Of a stretch of DNA of 64,000 bases, positions 23,740 to 32,132 are shown piece by piece. Made by a program: the position numbers and the translations under genes. Position 1 is the stretch's first letter, and the number at the start of each line of letters is the position of its first letter. The stretch is from CAVQNQ01 sp963714205 (lineage in GTDB: Bacteria > Acidobacteriota > Terriglobia > Bryobacterales > Bryobacteraceae). The notes under the pieces were generated by a model that saw only the letters and a program-made list of their open reading frames with translations, had not been told where the DNA came from and made no database searches. The stretch spans positions 62,001-126,000 of the forward strand of contig CAVQNQ010000006.1 in NCBI GenBank assembly GCA_963714205.1, read 5' to 3'.

Positions 23740-24819
23740 ATGTTGGGGATTGATCGTCGCGCGGCGCGCGCCGTCTGGACCGCGGCTCTTGTCCTTCTGC
23801 TGATGGGCCTGGTTTACCTCGTGCGCCGCACGTTGTTTGTATTCATCCTGGCGGTGCTGTTCGCTTATCTGCTCTCACCGCTGGTCGATCTCCTGGATCG
23901 TTTCCTGCCCACCCGCACCCGCACGCCCGCGCTCGGACTCGCCTATATCATTATCCTGGGAGCCGCGGTTCTGGCTGGAATCGAGATCGGCTCGCTGGTG
24001 GTGGAGCAGGCCCACCGCTTTGTTAAAGATTTCCCCAATATGATCCAGAGCTGGCAGAAACCCAGCCCTGGCGCGCCGCCATGGTTCAACAATGCCAAGG
24101 CGAACGCGGTCGAGAAGATCCGTACCGCGATCACCGAGCGGACCACCGACCTGCTGTCGGCGCTCCCTCAAGCCGGCCTGAGGTTTATCACCGTGGCCAG
24201 CGACCTGATCTACGTGATCATCATCCCGATTCTGGCCTTCTTCTTTCTCAAGGACGGCCGCGCCATCCGGCAGCACTTTCTCGAATTGCTCGACGCGGGG
24301 CCGCGGCGCGCGCTGGCCGACGAGGTTCTGGCCGATATAAACGTGCTGCTGGCGCGCTACATGCGAGCCCTGGTGGTGCTGTCGCTGGCCGCCTTCACGG
24401 CGTATGCCATTGTCTTTGCGATCATGGGAGTGCCGTACGGCGTGCTGCTGGCCGCGCTGGGAGGCCTGCTGGAATTCATCCCCATGCTGGGACCGCTCAC
24501 CGCCGGTTCAGCCATCTTTCTGGTGGCGTTCCTTTCCGGCTCCCACGCGCTGGTGGTCCTGATCTTCCTGCTCGGTTATCGCGTGGTGCAGGATTACATT
24601 CTCTCTCCGCGCCTGATGGAACGCGGCGTGGAAGTCCATCCGCTGCTGGCGCTCTTCGGCGTATTCGCGGGCGCGGAAGTGGCCGGCGTGGCGGGCACGT
24701 TCCTTTCGGTGCCGGTGCTGGCCATGGTACGCATTCTCTACTTGCGCTTCCGCAAGGTCCGGCTGCACACGGGGAGCTCGCCGCTGAAGGATCTGGCGCC
24801 GGAAACCCGCGAACCCTAG
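23740..24819 (+). CDS. AI-2E/PerM family membrane transporter
   Basis: 359 residues with about eight membrane helices. The first two helices and a soluble loop (residues 90-145) are followed by the motif F-F-F-L-K-D-G (about 166-172) and the C-terminal G-G-L-L-E-F-I-P-M-L-G-P and F-L-L-G-Y-R-V-V-Q-D-Y-I-L-S-P-R segments, all standard for this family. Despite the name, only a few members handle autoinducer-2; others act as Na+(Li+)/H+ antiporters or have unknown roles. It is probably cotranscribed with the CNNM gene. Confidence 0.88.
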   Translation: MLGIDRRAARAVWTAALVLLLMGLVYLVRRTLFVFILAVLFAYLLSPLVDLLDRFLPTRTRTPALGLAYIIILGAAVLAGIEIGSLVVEQAHRFVKDFPNMIQSWQKPSPGAPPWFNNAKANAVEKIRTAITERTTDLLSALPQAGLRFITVASDLIYVIIIPILAFFFLKDGRAIRQHFLELLDAGPRRALADEVLADINVLLARYMRALVVLSLAAFTAYAIVFAIMGVPYGVLLAALGGLLEFIPMLGPLTAGSAIFLVAFLSGSHALVVLIFLLGYRVVQDYILSPRLMERGVEVHPLLALFGVFAGAEVAGVAGTFLSVPVLAMVRILYLRFRKVRLHTGSSPLKDLAPETREP

Positions 24820-24835
24820 TCCGCCGCCGGAGCCG

Positions 24836-25711
24836 CTAGCGGCCGACGGCCGCGGGGTGCGTGCGCCGGGCCAGAGCTTTGAGGGTGTCGAGATTGCGGC
24901 GATCATCGCCCGGATTATCGATGGGAGTTTCGAGGATAAATGGCTTGGCGCGCAGCTTGGGGTGGGCGAGGATGCGGCGAAAGGCCTCCGCGCCGATATG
25001 TCCCTGGCCGATATGAGCGTGGCGGTCGATCCGGGATCCGCACGGCGCTTTGGAATCGTTGGCGTGGATCAGGTGCACGTTGGCCCAGCCCAGCCGTTCC
25101 TCGGCGCTCCGCAGGGCTGCCCGCAAGCCCGCCGGGCTGACGATATCGAAGCCGGCGGCCAGTAGATGGCAGGTGTCTAAACAATAGCCGATCGGCAGAT
25201 CGATCAGATTGGCCGCCCGGTGGCAAATCTCTCGCAATTCCTCGAAACGGCTGCCGATATGGCATCCCGCGCCGGCCGTGTTTTCGAGCAGGATCGTCAG
25301 ATTGGGCGCTCGGAAGCCGTGCGCGGCGTCGCGCAACCCCAGCGCGAACGCGGCGATGCCTTCCTCCACCGAACAATTGCGGTAGCTGCCGGGATGCAGC
25401 ACCAGGTACTCGGCGCCAATGGCCGCCGCGCGCTCCAACTCGCCGCGGAAGGCTGCCAACGATTGGGCACGTATGGACACGTCTGGCGTGGCGAGATTCA
25501 CCAGGTAACTGACGTGGATGGCCAGCGGGCGAAGGTCCCAGCGCTCCCGCGCCGCCCGCAGCAGTTTGGCTTGCGCCGGATCCACCGGACGCGCGCGCCA
25601 CGTGCGCGGGCTCGCTGAGAAGATCTGAAAGGTGTTGGCGCCCAGTTCCGCAGCTCGGAGCGCCGCTCGCTCCAGGGATCCGGAGGTGGAGGTGTGAATC
25701 CCTAACCGCAC
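24836..25711 (-). CDS. nfo: Deoxyribonuclease IV (endonuclease IV, AP endonuclease)
   Basis: 291 residues. It is a TIM-barrel metal-dependent AP endonuclease of base-excision repair. Metal-binding motifs visible are IHVSYLVNLA, LVLHPGSY, LLENTAGAG, YCLDTCHLLAAGFD, HANDSKAPCGSRIDRHAHIGQGHIG and FILETP, all in the right order. No signal peptide is present. ATG 25711 starts the protein with the family's typical RLGIHTSTSGSL. It converges on the AI-2E gene. Confidence 0.95.
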   Translation of the reverse strand: MRLGIHTSTSGSLERAALRAAELGANTFQIFSASPRTWRARPVDPAQAKLLRAARERWDLRPLAIHVSYLVNLATPDVSIRAQSLAAFRGELERAAAIGAEYLVLHPGSYRNCSVEEGIAAFALGLRDAAHGFRAPNLTILLENTAGAGCHIGSRFEELREICHRAANLIDLPIGYCLDTCHLLAAGFDIVSPAGLRAALRSAEERLGWANVHLIHANDSKAPCGSRIDRHAHIGQGHIGAEAFRRILAHPKLRAKPFILETPIDNPGDDRRNLDTLKALARRTHPAAVGR

Positions 25712-25717
25712 CGGCGC

Positions 25718-25957
25718 TTACGAACTGCGGCTGGCTTGAACCAAGGATGGCGCCTGCTCGGGGGCGCCCCGCATAGCCAAAACAGCCTTCGACCGGTCGA
25801 GAGGAACGACCTTCTTCGAGACCAAGCTCATGGGTTCGCGCGCCCATTCGACAGGGTATTCCCGCAGGCAGTGTGGACAAATGTACCGTCCGTGTATGGG
25901 CCACATGGGTCGACTGTGAAAAATTTTACACCACCGGTCCGAGATCCAATTGCGCAT
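25718..25957 (-). CDS. Small zinc-ribbon-like protein of unknown function
   Basis: 79 residues if started at the ATG preceded by AAGGGG (25957); upstream codons look non-coding. The centre has W-P-I-H-G-R-Y-I-C-P-H-C-L-R-E-Y-P-V-E-W with a C-x2-C pair, and an additional Cys and His lie just before it (RWCKIFHSR), so a small zinc site is plausible. The C-terminal part is low in structure. It ends 6 bp before nfo on the same strand and may be its cotranscribed upstream neighbour. I do not recognise a named family. Confidence 0.55.
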   Translation of the reverse strand: MRNWISDRWCKIFHSRPMWPIHGRYICPHCLREYPVEWAREPMSLVSKKVVPLDRSKAVLAMRGAPEQAPSLVQASRSS

Positions 25958-26089
25958 AAACCCCTTGTTTCCCTCTGCAGCGCCAGCAGGCGCGTCCTCT
26001 AGAAATCCAAGAGAGCAATTTTCGTTCCCCCGGATCATGTCCCACGGGGTGAGCCTCAGCTACTAGTACTTTTCTCATGTGGATTTCTC

Positions 26090-26118
26090 TTGACTCTATT
26101 TTATGTCAAACGTATGAT
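26090..26118 (+). promoter_or_regulatory. Strong promoter of the tetR-efflux operon
   Basis: TTGACT (26090-26095) and TATGAT (26113-26118) are separated by 17 bp, each matching five of six consensus bases. Transcription would begin near 26125, only a few bases before ATG 26131, implying a very short or leaderless start of the TetR mRNA. Confidence 0.65.
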
Positions 26119-26129
26119 TTAATCATACG
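26111..26129. promoter_or_regulatory. Palindromic operator for the adjacent TetR regulator
   Basis: CGTATGATT-T-AATCATACG is a perfect inverted repeat with 9-bp arms and one central base. It completely covers the -10 box of the promoter and ends one base before the tetR start codon. This is the expected place and symmetry for an autorepressing TetR dimer. Binding has not been shown. Confidence 0.7.
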
Positions 26130-26130
26130 A

Positions 26131-26760
26131 ATGATTGACACCAAGCAGAAGATCATGGACGTGGCGGAACGACTGTTCGGTGACCAGGGTTACGACGCCA
26201 CGTCGCTGCGCCACATCATTGCCGAGGCGGGGGTCAACCTGGCGGCCGTCCACTACCATTTCGGGTCCAAGGAAGATCTTCTGCTGGAATTGGTTATGCG
26301 GAAGATCCGCCCCGTAAATGAGCAGCGTTTGGCGCTCCTGGACCAAGCCGAGGCGGAATCCGCACCCAACCCGCCGTCCGTAGAGAAGGTGTTGGAAGCT
26401 TTTCTGATGCCGGCTCTTCAGGCGAATAAAAGCCCTGGATTCGTCAAGCTGATGGGCAGGCTGCACGCCGAGGGCAGCGCTACAGCGATCTTTCTGAAGC
26501 ACTTCGAACCGATGATCACCAGATTCCGTAGCGCACTCAAAAAGGCCGTGCCGGAGGTGCCCGATCAGGAACTGGATTGGCGGAGCCACTTCATGGTGGG
26601 AGCCATGGCTCATATGTTCGCCGGAAAACCGGTTTTGCGGACGGCCGCGAGCTATGACGATCCCCGCCTCGTCATTCAGTACCTGATCGCTTTTCTCAAC
26701 GGCGGATTTCACGCGCCGGCCGTGGAGCCGGCCGAGGCAGCGGTACCCCAGGAGAAGTGA
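26131..26760 (+). CDS. TetR-family repressor of the efflux operon (CecR-like)
   Basis: 209 residues. The helix-turn-helix is at about residues 8-50 (KIMDVAERLFGDQGYDATSLRHIIAEAGVNLAAVHYHFGSK order). The C-terminal ligand domain resembles that of E. coli CecR/YbiH. I start at ATG 26131 because the normal TetR N-terminus begins there and the operator and promoter lie directly upstream. There is no Shine-Dalgarno, fitting leaderless translation. The stop is immediately followed by the ATG of the TolC-like gene. It probably represses the whole operon and is released by the exported compound. Confidence 0.88.
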   Translation: MIDTKQKIMDVAERLFGDQGYDATSLRHIIAEAGVNLAAVHYHFGSKEDLLLELVMRKIRPVNEQRLALLDQAEAESAPNPPSVEKVLEAFLMPALQANKSPGFVKLMGRLHAEGSATAIFLKHFEPMITRFRSALKKAVPEVPDQELDWRSHFMVGAMAHMFAGKPVLRTAASYDDPRLVIQYLIAFLNGGFHAPAVEPAEAAVPQEK

Positions 26761-28116
26761 ATGAGAATTGGGACAACATTACTACTTTTTGCATTGCCGG
26801 CGGTCTGGGCCCAGGACGCCGGAGTGGCCGGGCGTGGACCGCTCCAGCTTAGCCTGAAGCGCGCCGTGGAACTAGCCATCTCGCCCGAAGGCAGCGCTCA
26901 AATTCAGCTCGCCGGCGAAGCCTTGCAACAAGCCCAGAACCGCTCCGCGCAGGCCCGCGCCGCGCTGCTGCCCGATGTCGAGGCGGCCTTTACCGACCAG
27001 AGCCGCATGGTGAACCTGGCAGCCCAGGGTTTCAACGCGAACCTCTTTAAGATTCCGATTCCGGGATTTACCCTATCGATCCCGGCCGTGGTCGGCCCGT
27101 TCAACTATATGGATGCGCGTGTGAACGGAACGCAGAACGTCTTCGATTTCTCCTCGATTCGTCGCTTCCAGGCGTCCAAAGTGGGCGTTTCGGCGGCCAA
27201 ATCGGATGTCGATAACACCGGCGAGCAGGTGGCCGCGCAGGTGGCGCGCGCCTATTTGGCTGGCATACGTTCGGATGCCGATGTGGCGACTGCCGAGGCT
27301 AACGTCACGCTTTCCGAGGCCGTGCTCAAGCAGGCCGAAAACCAGAAGGCCGCGGGCACCGGAACCGGAATCGAGATCACACGGGCGCGCGTGCAACTCG
27401 CCAACGACCGGCAAAACCTGCTGGTGGCCCAAAACGCGCGGCGCAGCGCGCACCTCCAGCTTCTGCGCGTCATGGGGATGCGGCTCGATACGGAGCTGGA
27501 GCTGACCGACAAGCTGGCTTACGTGCCGGAGGACACGCTGACCCTGGAGCAGGCCAAGGCCCAGGCTTTCAAAGACCGCCCGGACCTGGCGGCTCAGCAG
27601 GAGCGCGAGGCGAATGCGCGCCTTTCCGCCAGTGCTACTCGTATGGAGCGGCTGCCTTCCCTTTCGGCTTTCGGGGATTATGGCTCGACCGGCACGGGCT
27701 TGACCAACGCCTTGCCCACGCGCGATTACGGTCTCTCGCTCAGGGTTCCGCTATTCGATGGCGGGCGGCGCGACGCGCGACGGGCCGAATCGGACTCCCA
27801 GTACCGCTCCGAGAAAGTGCGCACGAGCGATCTGAAGGAACAAATCGAACTGGATGTGCGGCTGGCTCTGGACGCGCTGCGCTCGGCCGACGACCAGGTC
27901 AAGGTGGCCAAGGAAGGCCTCGATCTGTCCGAGAACGAACTGACGCAGGCGCGGCGGCGCTACGCAGCGGGCGTCGCCATCGGCGTGGAAGTAACCGACG
28001 CACAGACGCGCCTGGAGCGCGCGCGCGACAACCAGACCCAGGCACTGTACAACTACAACCTGGCGCGCATCGACCTGGCGCAGGCCCTGGGAGCCACCCG
28101 GAGAACGATCCAATGA
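26761..28116 (+). CDS. TolC-family outer membrane efflux protein
   Basis: 451 residues. A signal peptide (1-17, ending VWA) is followed by two long helical-hairpin repeats characteristic of TolC (for example VARAYLAGIRSDADVATAEANV and, in the second half, ELTQARRRYAAGVAIGVEVTDAQTRLERA). It forms the outer-membrane channel for the ABC pump encoded downstream. There is no lipobox, unlike the NodT-type protein of the RND operon in this window. It starts directly after the tetR stop and overlaps the membrane fusion gene by 4 bp. Confidence 0.9.
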   Translation: MRIGTTLLLFALPAVWAQDAGVAGRGPLQLSLKRAVELAISPEGSAQIQLAGEALQQAQNRSAQARAALLPDVEAAFTDQSRMVNLAAQGFNANLFKIPIPGFTLSIPAVVGPFNYMDARVNGTQNVFDFSSIRRFQASKVGVSAAKSDVDNTGEQVAAQVARAYLAGIRSDADVATAEANVTLSEAVLKQAENQKAAGTGTGIEITRARVQLANDRQNLLVAQNARRSAHLQLLRVMGMRLDTELELTDKLAYVPEDTLTLEQAKAQAFKDRPDLAAQQEREANARLSASATRMERLPSLSAFGDYGSTGTGLTNALPTRDYGLSLRVPLFDGGRRDARRAESDSQYRSEKVRTSDLKEQIELDVRLALDALRSADDQVKVAKEGLDLSENELTQARRRYAAGVAIGVEVTDAQTRLERARDNQTQALYNYNLARIDLAQALGATRRTIQ

Positions 28117-29285
28117 AGAAACGAATCATACCGATTGTGCTGGTGCTGGCCGTGGCCGGGGCCGCGTACTATTACTACACGGAATCCCACCGCACGCCCG
28201 ATGACCGGATCGCCGTTTCCGGCAACATCGAACTGACCGAAGTAAATATCGCTTTCAAGACGCCCGGTAAGCTCATCGAGCGCACCGTCGATGAAGGCGA
28301 CGCGGTCAAAAAAGGACAGGTGATCGCGCGGCTCGACCGCGACCAGTTGACGGACCAGAGGGACCGCGAGGTGGCGAATCTCGAGTCGGCCCAGTCGCAA
28401 CTGGCGCAGGCCGAAACGTCGCTGGCCTGGGAGAAACAGACGCTGGCTGCCGATATCGAGCAGAAGCAGGCGGACTTGGCCTCCAACGAAGCGCGCCTGC
28501 TCGAGCTGAAGAACGGCTCGCGGCCGCAGGAAGTTCAGCAAGCGCGCGCGGCGGTGGAGAATGCGCAGGCGGAGCTGGATCGCGCCAAGAAGGATTGGGA
28601 CCGCGCGCAGCCGCTTTTCAAAGACGATGACATCTCCGCCGCGCAGTACGATCAATACCGCAACCGCTGGGAAAGCGGCGAGGCGGCCCTCAAGCAGGCC
28701 AAGGAGAGCGAGGCCCTGGTACTGGCCGGCCCGCGGGCGGAAGTGATCGAAGGCGCCACGGCCGTGGTGCAGCGCTCCCGCGGCGCGCTCAAGATGGCCG
28801 AAGCGAATTCGCTCGAGATGAAGCGGCGCGAACAGGAACTGGCCGCGCGGCGCGCTGCGATCGCCGAATCAAAGGCCAATATCGCGCTGATCGACGCGCA
28901 ACTGGCCGATACCATCGCCCTCTCACCGGTGGATGGTGTGGTGCTGGTGAAATCGGCCGATCCGGGCGAGATTCTGGGGGTGGGAACCACCGTGGTGACG
29001 GTGGGCGATATCGATCATCCCTGGCTGCGCGGCTATGTCAACGAAACCGATTTGGGGAAGATCAAGATCGGCTCGAAAGCGGTGGTCCGGACGGACTCCT
29101 ATCCCGGCAAGGTCTATGATGGCCGCGTGAGCTTCATCGCCTCGGAAGCGGAGTTCACGCCCAAGCAGATCCAGACCCAGGAGGAGCGCGTCAAACTGGT
29201 ATACCGCATCAAGATCGAAGTGGAAAATCCCAAGCGCGAATTGAAGTCCAACATGCCGGCGGACGCGGAGATCGCGCTGGATTGA
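28113..29285 (+). CDS. HlyD/YbhG-type membrane fusion protein
   Basis: 390 residues. An N-terminal membrane anchor (about 5-22) is followed by a biotinyl-lipoyl half-motif (VNIAFKTPGKLIERTVDEGDAVKKGQ), a long coiled coil (about 85-250) and the second lipoyl half with D-T-I-A-L-S-P-V-D-G-V-V-L-V-K-S. It links the inner membrane ABC pump to the TolC channel. ATG 28113 overlaps the TolC stop. It is homologous in layout to E. coli YbhG. Confidence 0.92.
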   Translation: MKKRIIPIVLVLAVAGAAYYYYTESHRTPDDRIAVSGNIELTEVNIAFKTPGKLIERTVDEGDAVKKGQVIARLDRDQLTDQRDREVANLESAQSQLAQAETSLAWEKQTLAADIEQKQADLASNEARLLELKNGSRPQEVQQARAAVENAQAELDRAKKDWDRAQPLFKDDDISAAQYDQYRNRWESGEAALKQAKESEALVLAGPRAEVIEGATAVVQRSRGALKMAEANSLEMKRREQELAARRAAIAESKANIALIDAQLADTIALSPVDGVVLVKSADPGEILGVGTTVVTVGDIDHPWLRGYVNETDLGKIKIGSKAVVRTDSYPGKVYDGRVSFIASEAEFTPKQIQTQEERVKLVYRIKIEVENPKRELKSNMPADAEIALD

Positions 29286-29287
29286 CC

Positions 29288-30052
29288 ATGCCGGGGATCA
29301 TCGAAACGCACGATCTGACGCGGTGCTTCGGCAGGATCACCGCCGTGGATTGCCTCAATCTGACAGTGGCCGAAGGGGAGATCTTCGGCCTCGTGGGGCC
29401 GGACGGCGCCGGCAAGACCACCACCCTGCGCATGCTGTGCGGCCTGGTGGACCCCACCGAAGGCAGCGCGCGGGTGGCCGGTTTCGACACGGCGCGCCAG
29501 ACGCAGGAGGTGAAAGACCAGATCGGCTACATGGCGCAGCGCTTCGGCCTGTACCTGGATCTGACCGTGGAAGAGAACATGATCTTTTACGCGGACCTGT
29601 TCGGCATCGTCGGCGAAGAACGCCGCGATCTCACCGAACGGCTGCTGCAGATGACCCGCATGGAGCCCTTCCGCGCGCGGCAGGGCGGCAACCTCTCCGG
29701 CGGCATGAAGCAGAAACTGGCGCTGATGTGCACGCTGCTGCACCGCCCGCGCATCCTGTTCCTGGACGAGCCGACCAATGGCGTGGATCCGGTTTCGCGG
29801 CGCGATTTCTGGGCTATCCTCTACCAGCTCTTAAAGGACGGCATCACCATCTTCATGGCCACTGCGTACCTGGACGAAGCCGAACGATGCAATCGCGTGG
29901 GCCTGATGCACAAGGGGCGGCTGATCCGCTGCGACACGCCTGAAGCGCTCAAGCGGGAGACCGGCGCCGACAGCCTGGAGGGCGTCTTCATCCAGACCAT
30001 CCGCGAGGCCGAAGCGGAAAACGGAGCTTCGCACCACGGGAGCGCGGCATGA
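29288..30052 (+). CDS. ABC transporter ATP-binding protein (YbhF N-half-like)
   Basis: 254 residues. Walker A is G-P-D-G-A-G-K-T-T (about 39-47), the signature is N-L-S-G-G-M-K-Q-K and Walker B is I-L-F-L-D-E-P-T. The last position before Walker A's glycines (PDGAGKT instead of PNGAGKS) is a variant also known from YbhF-type first domains. It starts at ATG 29288, 2 bp after the YbhG-like stop. In E. coli the two ATPases are one protein (YbhF); here they are two overlapping genes. Confidence 0.92.
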   Translation: MPGIIETHDLTRCFGRITAVDCLNLTVAEGEIFGLVGPDGAGKTTTLRMLCGLVDPTEGSARVAGFDTARQTQEVKDQIGYMAQRFGLYLDLTVEENMIFYADLFGIVGEERRDLTERLLQMTRMEPFRARQGGNLSGGMKQKLALMCTLLHRPRILFLDEPTNGVDPVSRRDFWAILYQLLKDGITIFMATAYLDEAERCNRVGLMHKGRLIRCDTPEALKRETGADSLEGVFIQTIREAEAENGASHHGSAA

Positions 30053-30999
30053 ACGGGCGGAACGGCTGGGCGGTGGAAATCGACGACCTGGTGAAGACCT
30101 TCGGCGATTTCGTGGCGGTGGACCACGTCTCGCTGAAGGTGCCCACGGGCGAGATCTTCGGTTTCCTGGGACCCAACGGGGCGGGCAAGTCCACCACCAT
30201 CCGGATGCTGTGCGGGTTGCTGTCGCCCACCTCGGGCCGCGGCCTGGTAGCCGGAGTGGACGTGGCGCTCGACCCGGAAAGGGTGCGCCGCAATATCGGC
30301 TACATGTCGCAGAAGTTCTCGCTCTACGACGATCTGACCGTGGAGCAGAATATCGATTTCTTCACCGGTATGTACGGCGTTCCGCGCGAACGCCGGCGCG
30401 ACCGCAAGGATTACGTGCTCCAAATGGCCAACCTGACCACGCGGCGCGACAGCCTGACGGGCACCCTTTCGGGCGGCTGGAAACAACGCCTGGCGCTGGG
30501 CTGCGCCATTCTGCACGACCCCCCGGTGGTGTTCCTCGATGAGCCGACCTCGGGCGTGGATCCCATGGCCCGGCGCATCTTCTGGGAGTTGATCGCGGAG
30601 CTTTCGCGCACCGGCCACACGGTTTTCGTGACCACTCACTACATGGACGAAGCCGAGTACTGCCATCGCCTGGCGCTGATGTACGCGGGCAAGGTGATCG
30701 CGCTGGGCGCCCCGGCCGAGCTGAAGCGCGGCATGAAAGAGCACAAACTGCTGCGCCTGGATACAGGCGCGCCGCTCGACACCATGCGGGCCATCGAGCA
30801 CGAGGAGGGCATCGTGGAAGTGGCCGTGTTCGGGGGCGGGCTGCACGTGGTGGTGGACGATGCGGAGGCCAGTATGCGGCGCATCCGCGAGCGTCTCGGC
30901 GAAGCGGGAATCGAGGTGCGGCGTCTGGAGGCGATCCAGCCCTCGCTCGAAGACGTGTTCGTGGCGCTGATTGAGGCCGAGGAAAGGAAGGCGGCATGA
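30049..30999 (+). CDS. ABC transporter ATP-binding protein (YbhF C-half-like)
   Basis: 316 residues. Walker A is GPNGAGKST (about 43-51), the signature is TLSGGWKQRL and Walker B is VVFLDEPTSGVDP. The extra C-terminal domain (about 230-310) resembles the DUF4162-type tail of multidrug ATPases and ends with an EDVFVALIE motif. It overlaps the previous gene by ATGA and the first permease gene in the same way. It should form a heterodimer with the first ATPase. Confidence 0.93.
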   Translation: MNGRNGWAVEIDDLVKTFGDFVAVDHVSLKVPTGEIFGFLGPNGAGKSTTIRMLCGLLSPTSGRGLVAGVDVALDPERVRRNIGYMSQKFSLYDDLTVEQNIDFFTGMYGVPRERRRDRKDYVLQMANLTTRRDSLTGTLSGGWKQRLALGCAILHDPPVVFLDEPTSGVDPMARRIFWELIAELSRTGHTVFVTTHYMDEAEYCHRLALMYAGKVIALGAPAELKRGMKEHKLLRLDTGAPLDTMRAIEHEEGIVEVAVFGGGLHVVVDDAEASMRRIRERLGEAGIEVRRLEAIQPSLEDVFVALIEAEERKAA

Positions 31000-32129
31000 G
31001 CTACCGGCGCACCAAGGCGGTTCTCATCAAGGAGTTGAGGCATATCGTCCGCGACCGCCGCAGCCTGGGGCTGGCCCTGGCCATGCCCGCCATGATGCTG
31101 CTGCTCTACGGCTTCGCCCTCAGCCTGGATGTGGATCACATTCCCACCCTGATTTTCGACCGCGATGGAACCTCCTCCAGCCGCACGCTGGCGCGCGATT
31201 TCCAGGGATCGCGGTACTTCGATGTAAAGGCGATGGTGAGCGATTACCGCACGGTGGAAAAGGGCATCGACCGCAACGCCATCCTGCTCGGAGTGGTGAT
31301 CCCGCGCGATTTCGGCAAGGACCTGGCGGCCGGCCGCAGCGCCGACGTGCAATTGCTGGTGGACGGGAGCGATTCGAATACCGCCTCCATCGCCATCGGA
31401 TACGCCGAGAGCATCGTGCAAAACTACTCTGGCGCCGTGCGCGCGGACCTGCTGAACCGCAAGGGCGTCAGGGTTCCTCCGCCGCCGGTGGTGGCCCAGA
31501 CGCGCGTCTGGTACAACAGCTCGCTCCAATCGAAGAACTTCGTGGTGCCGGGCCTGATCGCGGTGATCCTCATGATTCTCACCGGCCAATTGACCACCCT
31601 GACCATCGCCCGCGAATGGGAAATGGGAACCATGGAGCAGATTCTCTCCACCCCGCTGCGTCCCGCCGAAATGGTGCTGGGAAAGATGCTGGCCTATTTC
31701 CTGGTGGGGCTGGTGGACGCGGTGCTGGCCTTTATTTCGGGGGTGACCGTTTTCGCCGTGCCGTTTCGCGGCAGCCTGCTGGTGCTGACGGTTTCCACGC
31801 TGGTATTCCTGTGCGGAGCCATGCTGTGGGGTATTTACATATCAGCCGGCTGCCGGACCCAGGTAGCGGCTTATCAGATGGGCATGCTGAGCACCTTCCT
31901 GCCGGGATTCCTGCTCTCGGGATTCGTATTTTCGATCGATACCATGCCCAAGTGGATTCAGGTGATCAGCATCATCGTGCCGTCGCGATATTTCGTGACC
32001 ATCCTGAAAGCCCTGTTTTTAAAGGGCGTGGGGTGGGCGATCATCTGGCCGCAGATCGTGTACCTGATCATTTTCACGACCATCGTGTATCTGCGGGCGG
32101 TGCGAAAACTGAATCAGAAAGTGGCGTGA
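30996..32129 (+). CDS. ABC-2 type permease (YbhS-like)
   Basis: 377 residues. The layout is that of ABC2_membrane_3: one N-terminal helix (about 22-42), a large periplasmic domain to about residue 170, then five helices. The motif REWEMGTMEQILSTPLRPAEMVLGKMLAY lies in the coupling-helix region. It is paralogous to the next gene and should pair with it as the export channel. Confidence 0.92.
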   Translation: MSYRRTKAVLIKELRHIVRDRRSLGLALAMPAMMLLLYGFALSLDVDHIPTLIFDRDGTSSSRTLARDFQGSRYFDVKAMVSDYRTVEKGIDRNAILLGVVIPRDFGKDLAAGRSADVQLLVDGSDSNTASIAIGYAESIVQNYSGAVRADLLNRKGVRVPPPPVVAQTRVWYNSSLQSKNFVVPGLIAVILMILTGQLTTLTIAREWEMGTMEQILSTPLRPAEMVLGKMLAYFLVGLVDAVLAFISGVTVFAVPFRGSLLVLTVSTLVFLCGAMLWGIYISAGCRTQVAAYQMGMLSTFLPGFLLSGFVFSIDTMPKWIQVISIIVPSRYFVTILKALFLKGVGWAIIWPQIVYLIIFTTIVYLRAVRKLNQKVA

Positions 32130-32132
32130 ACC

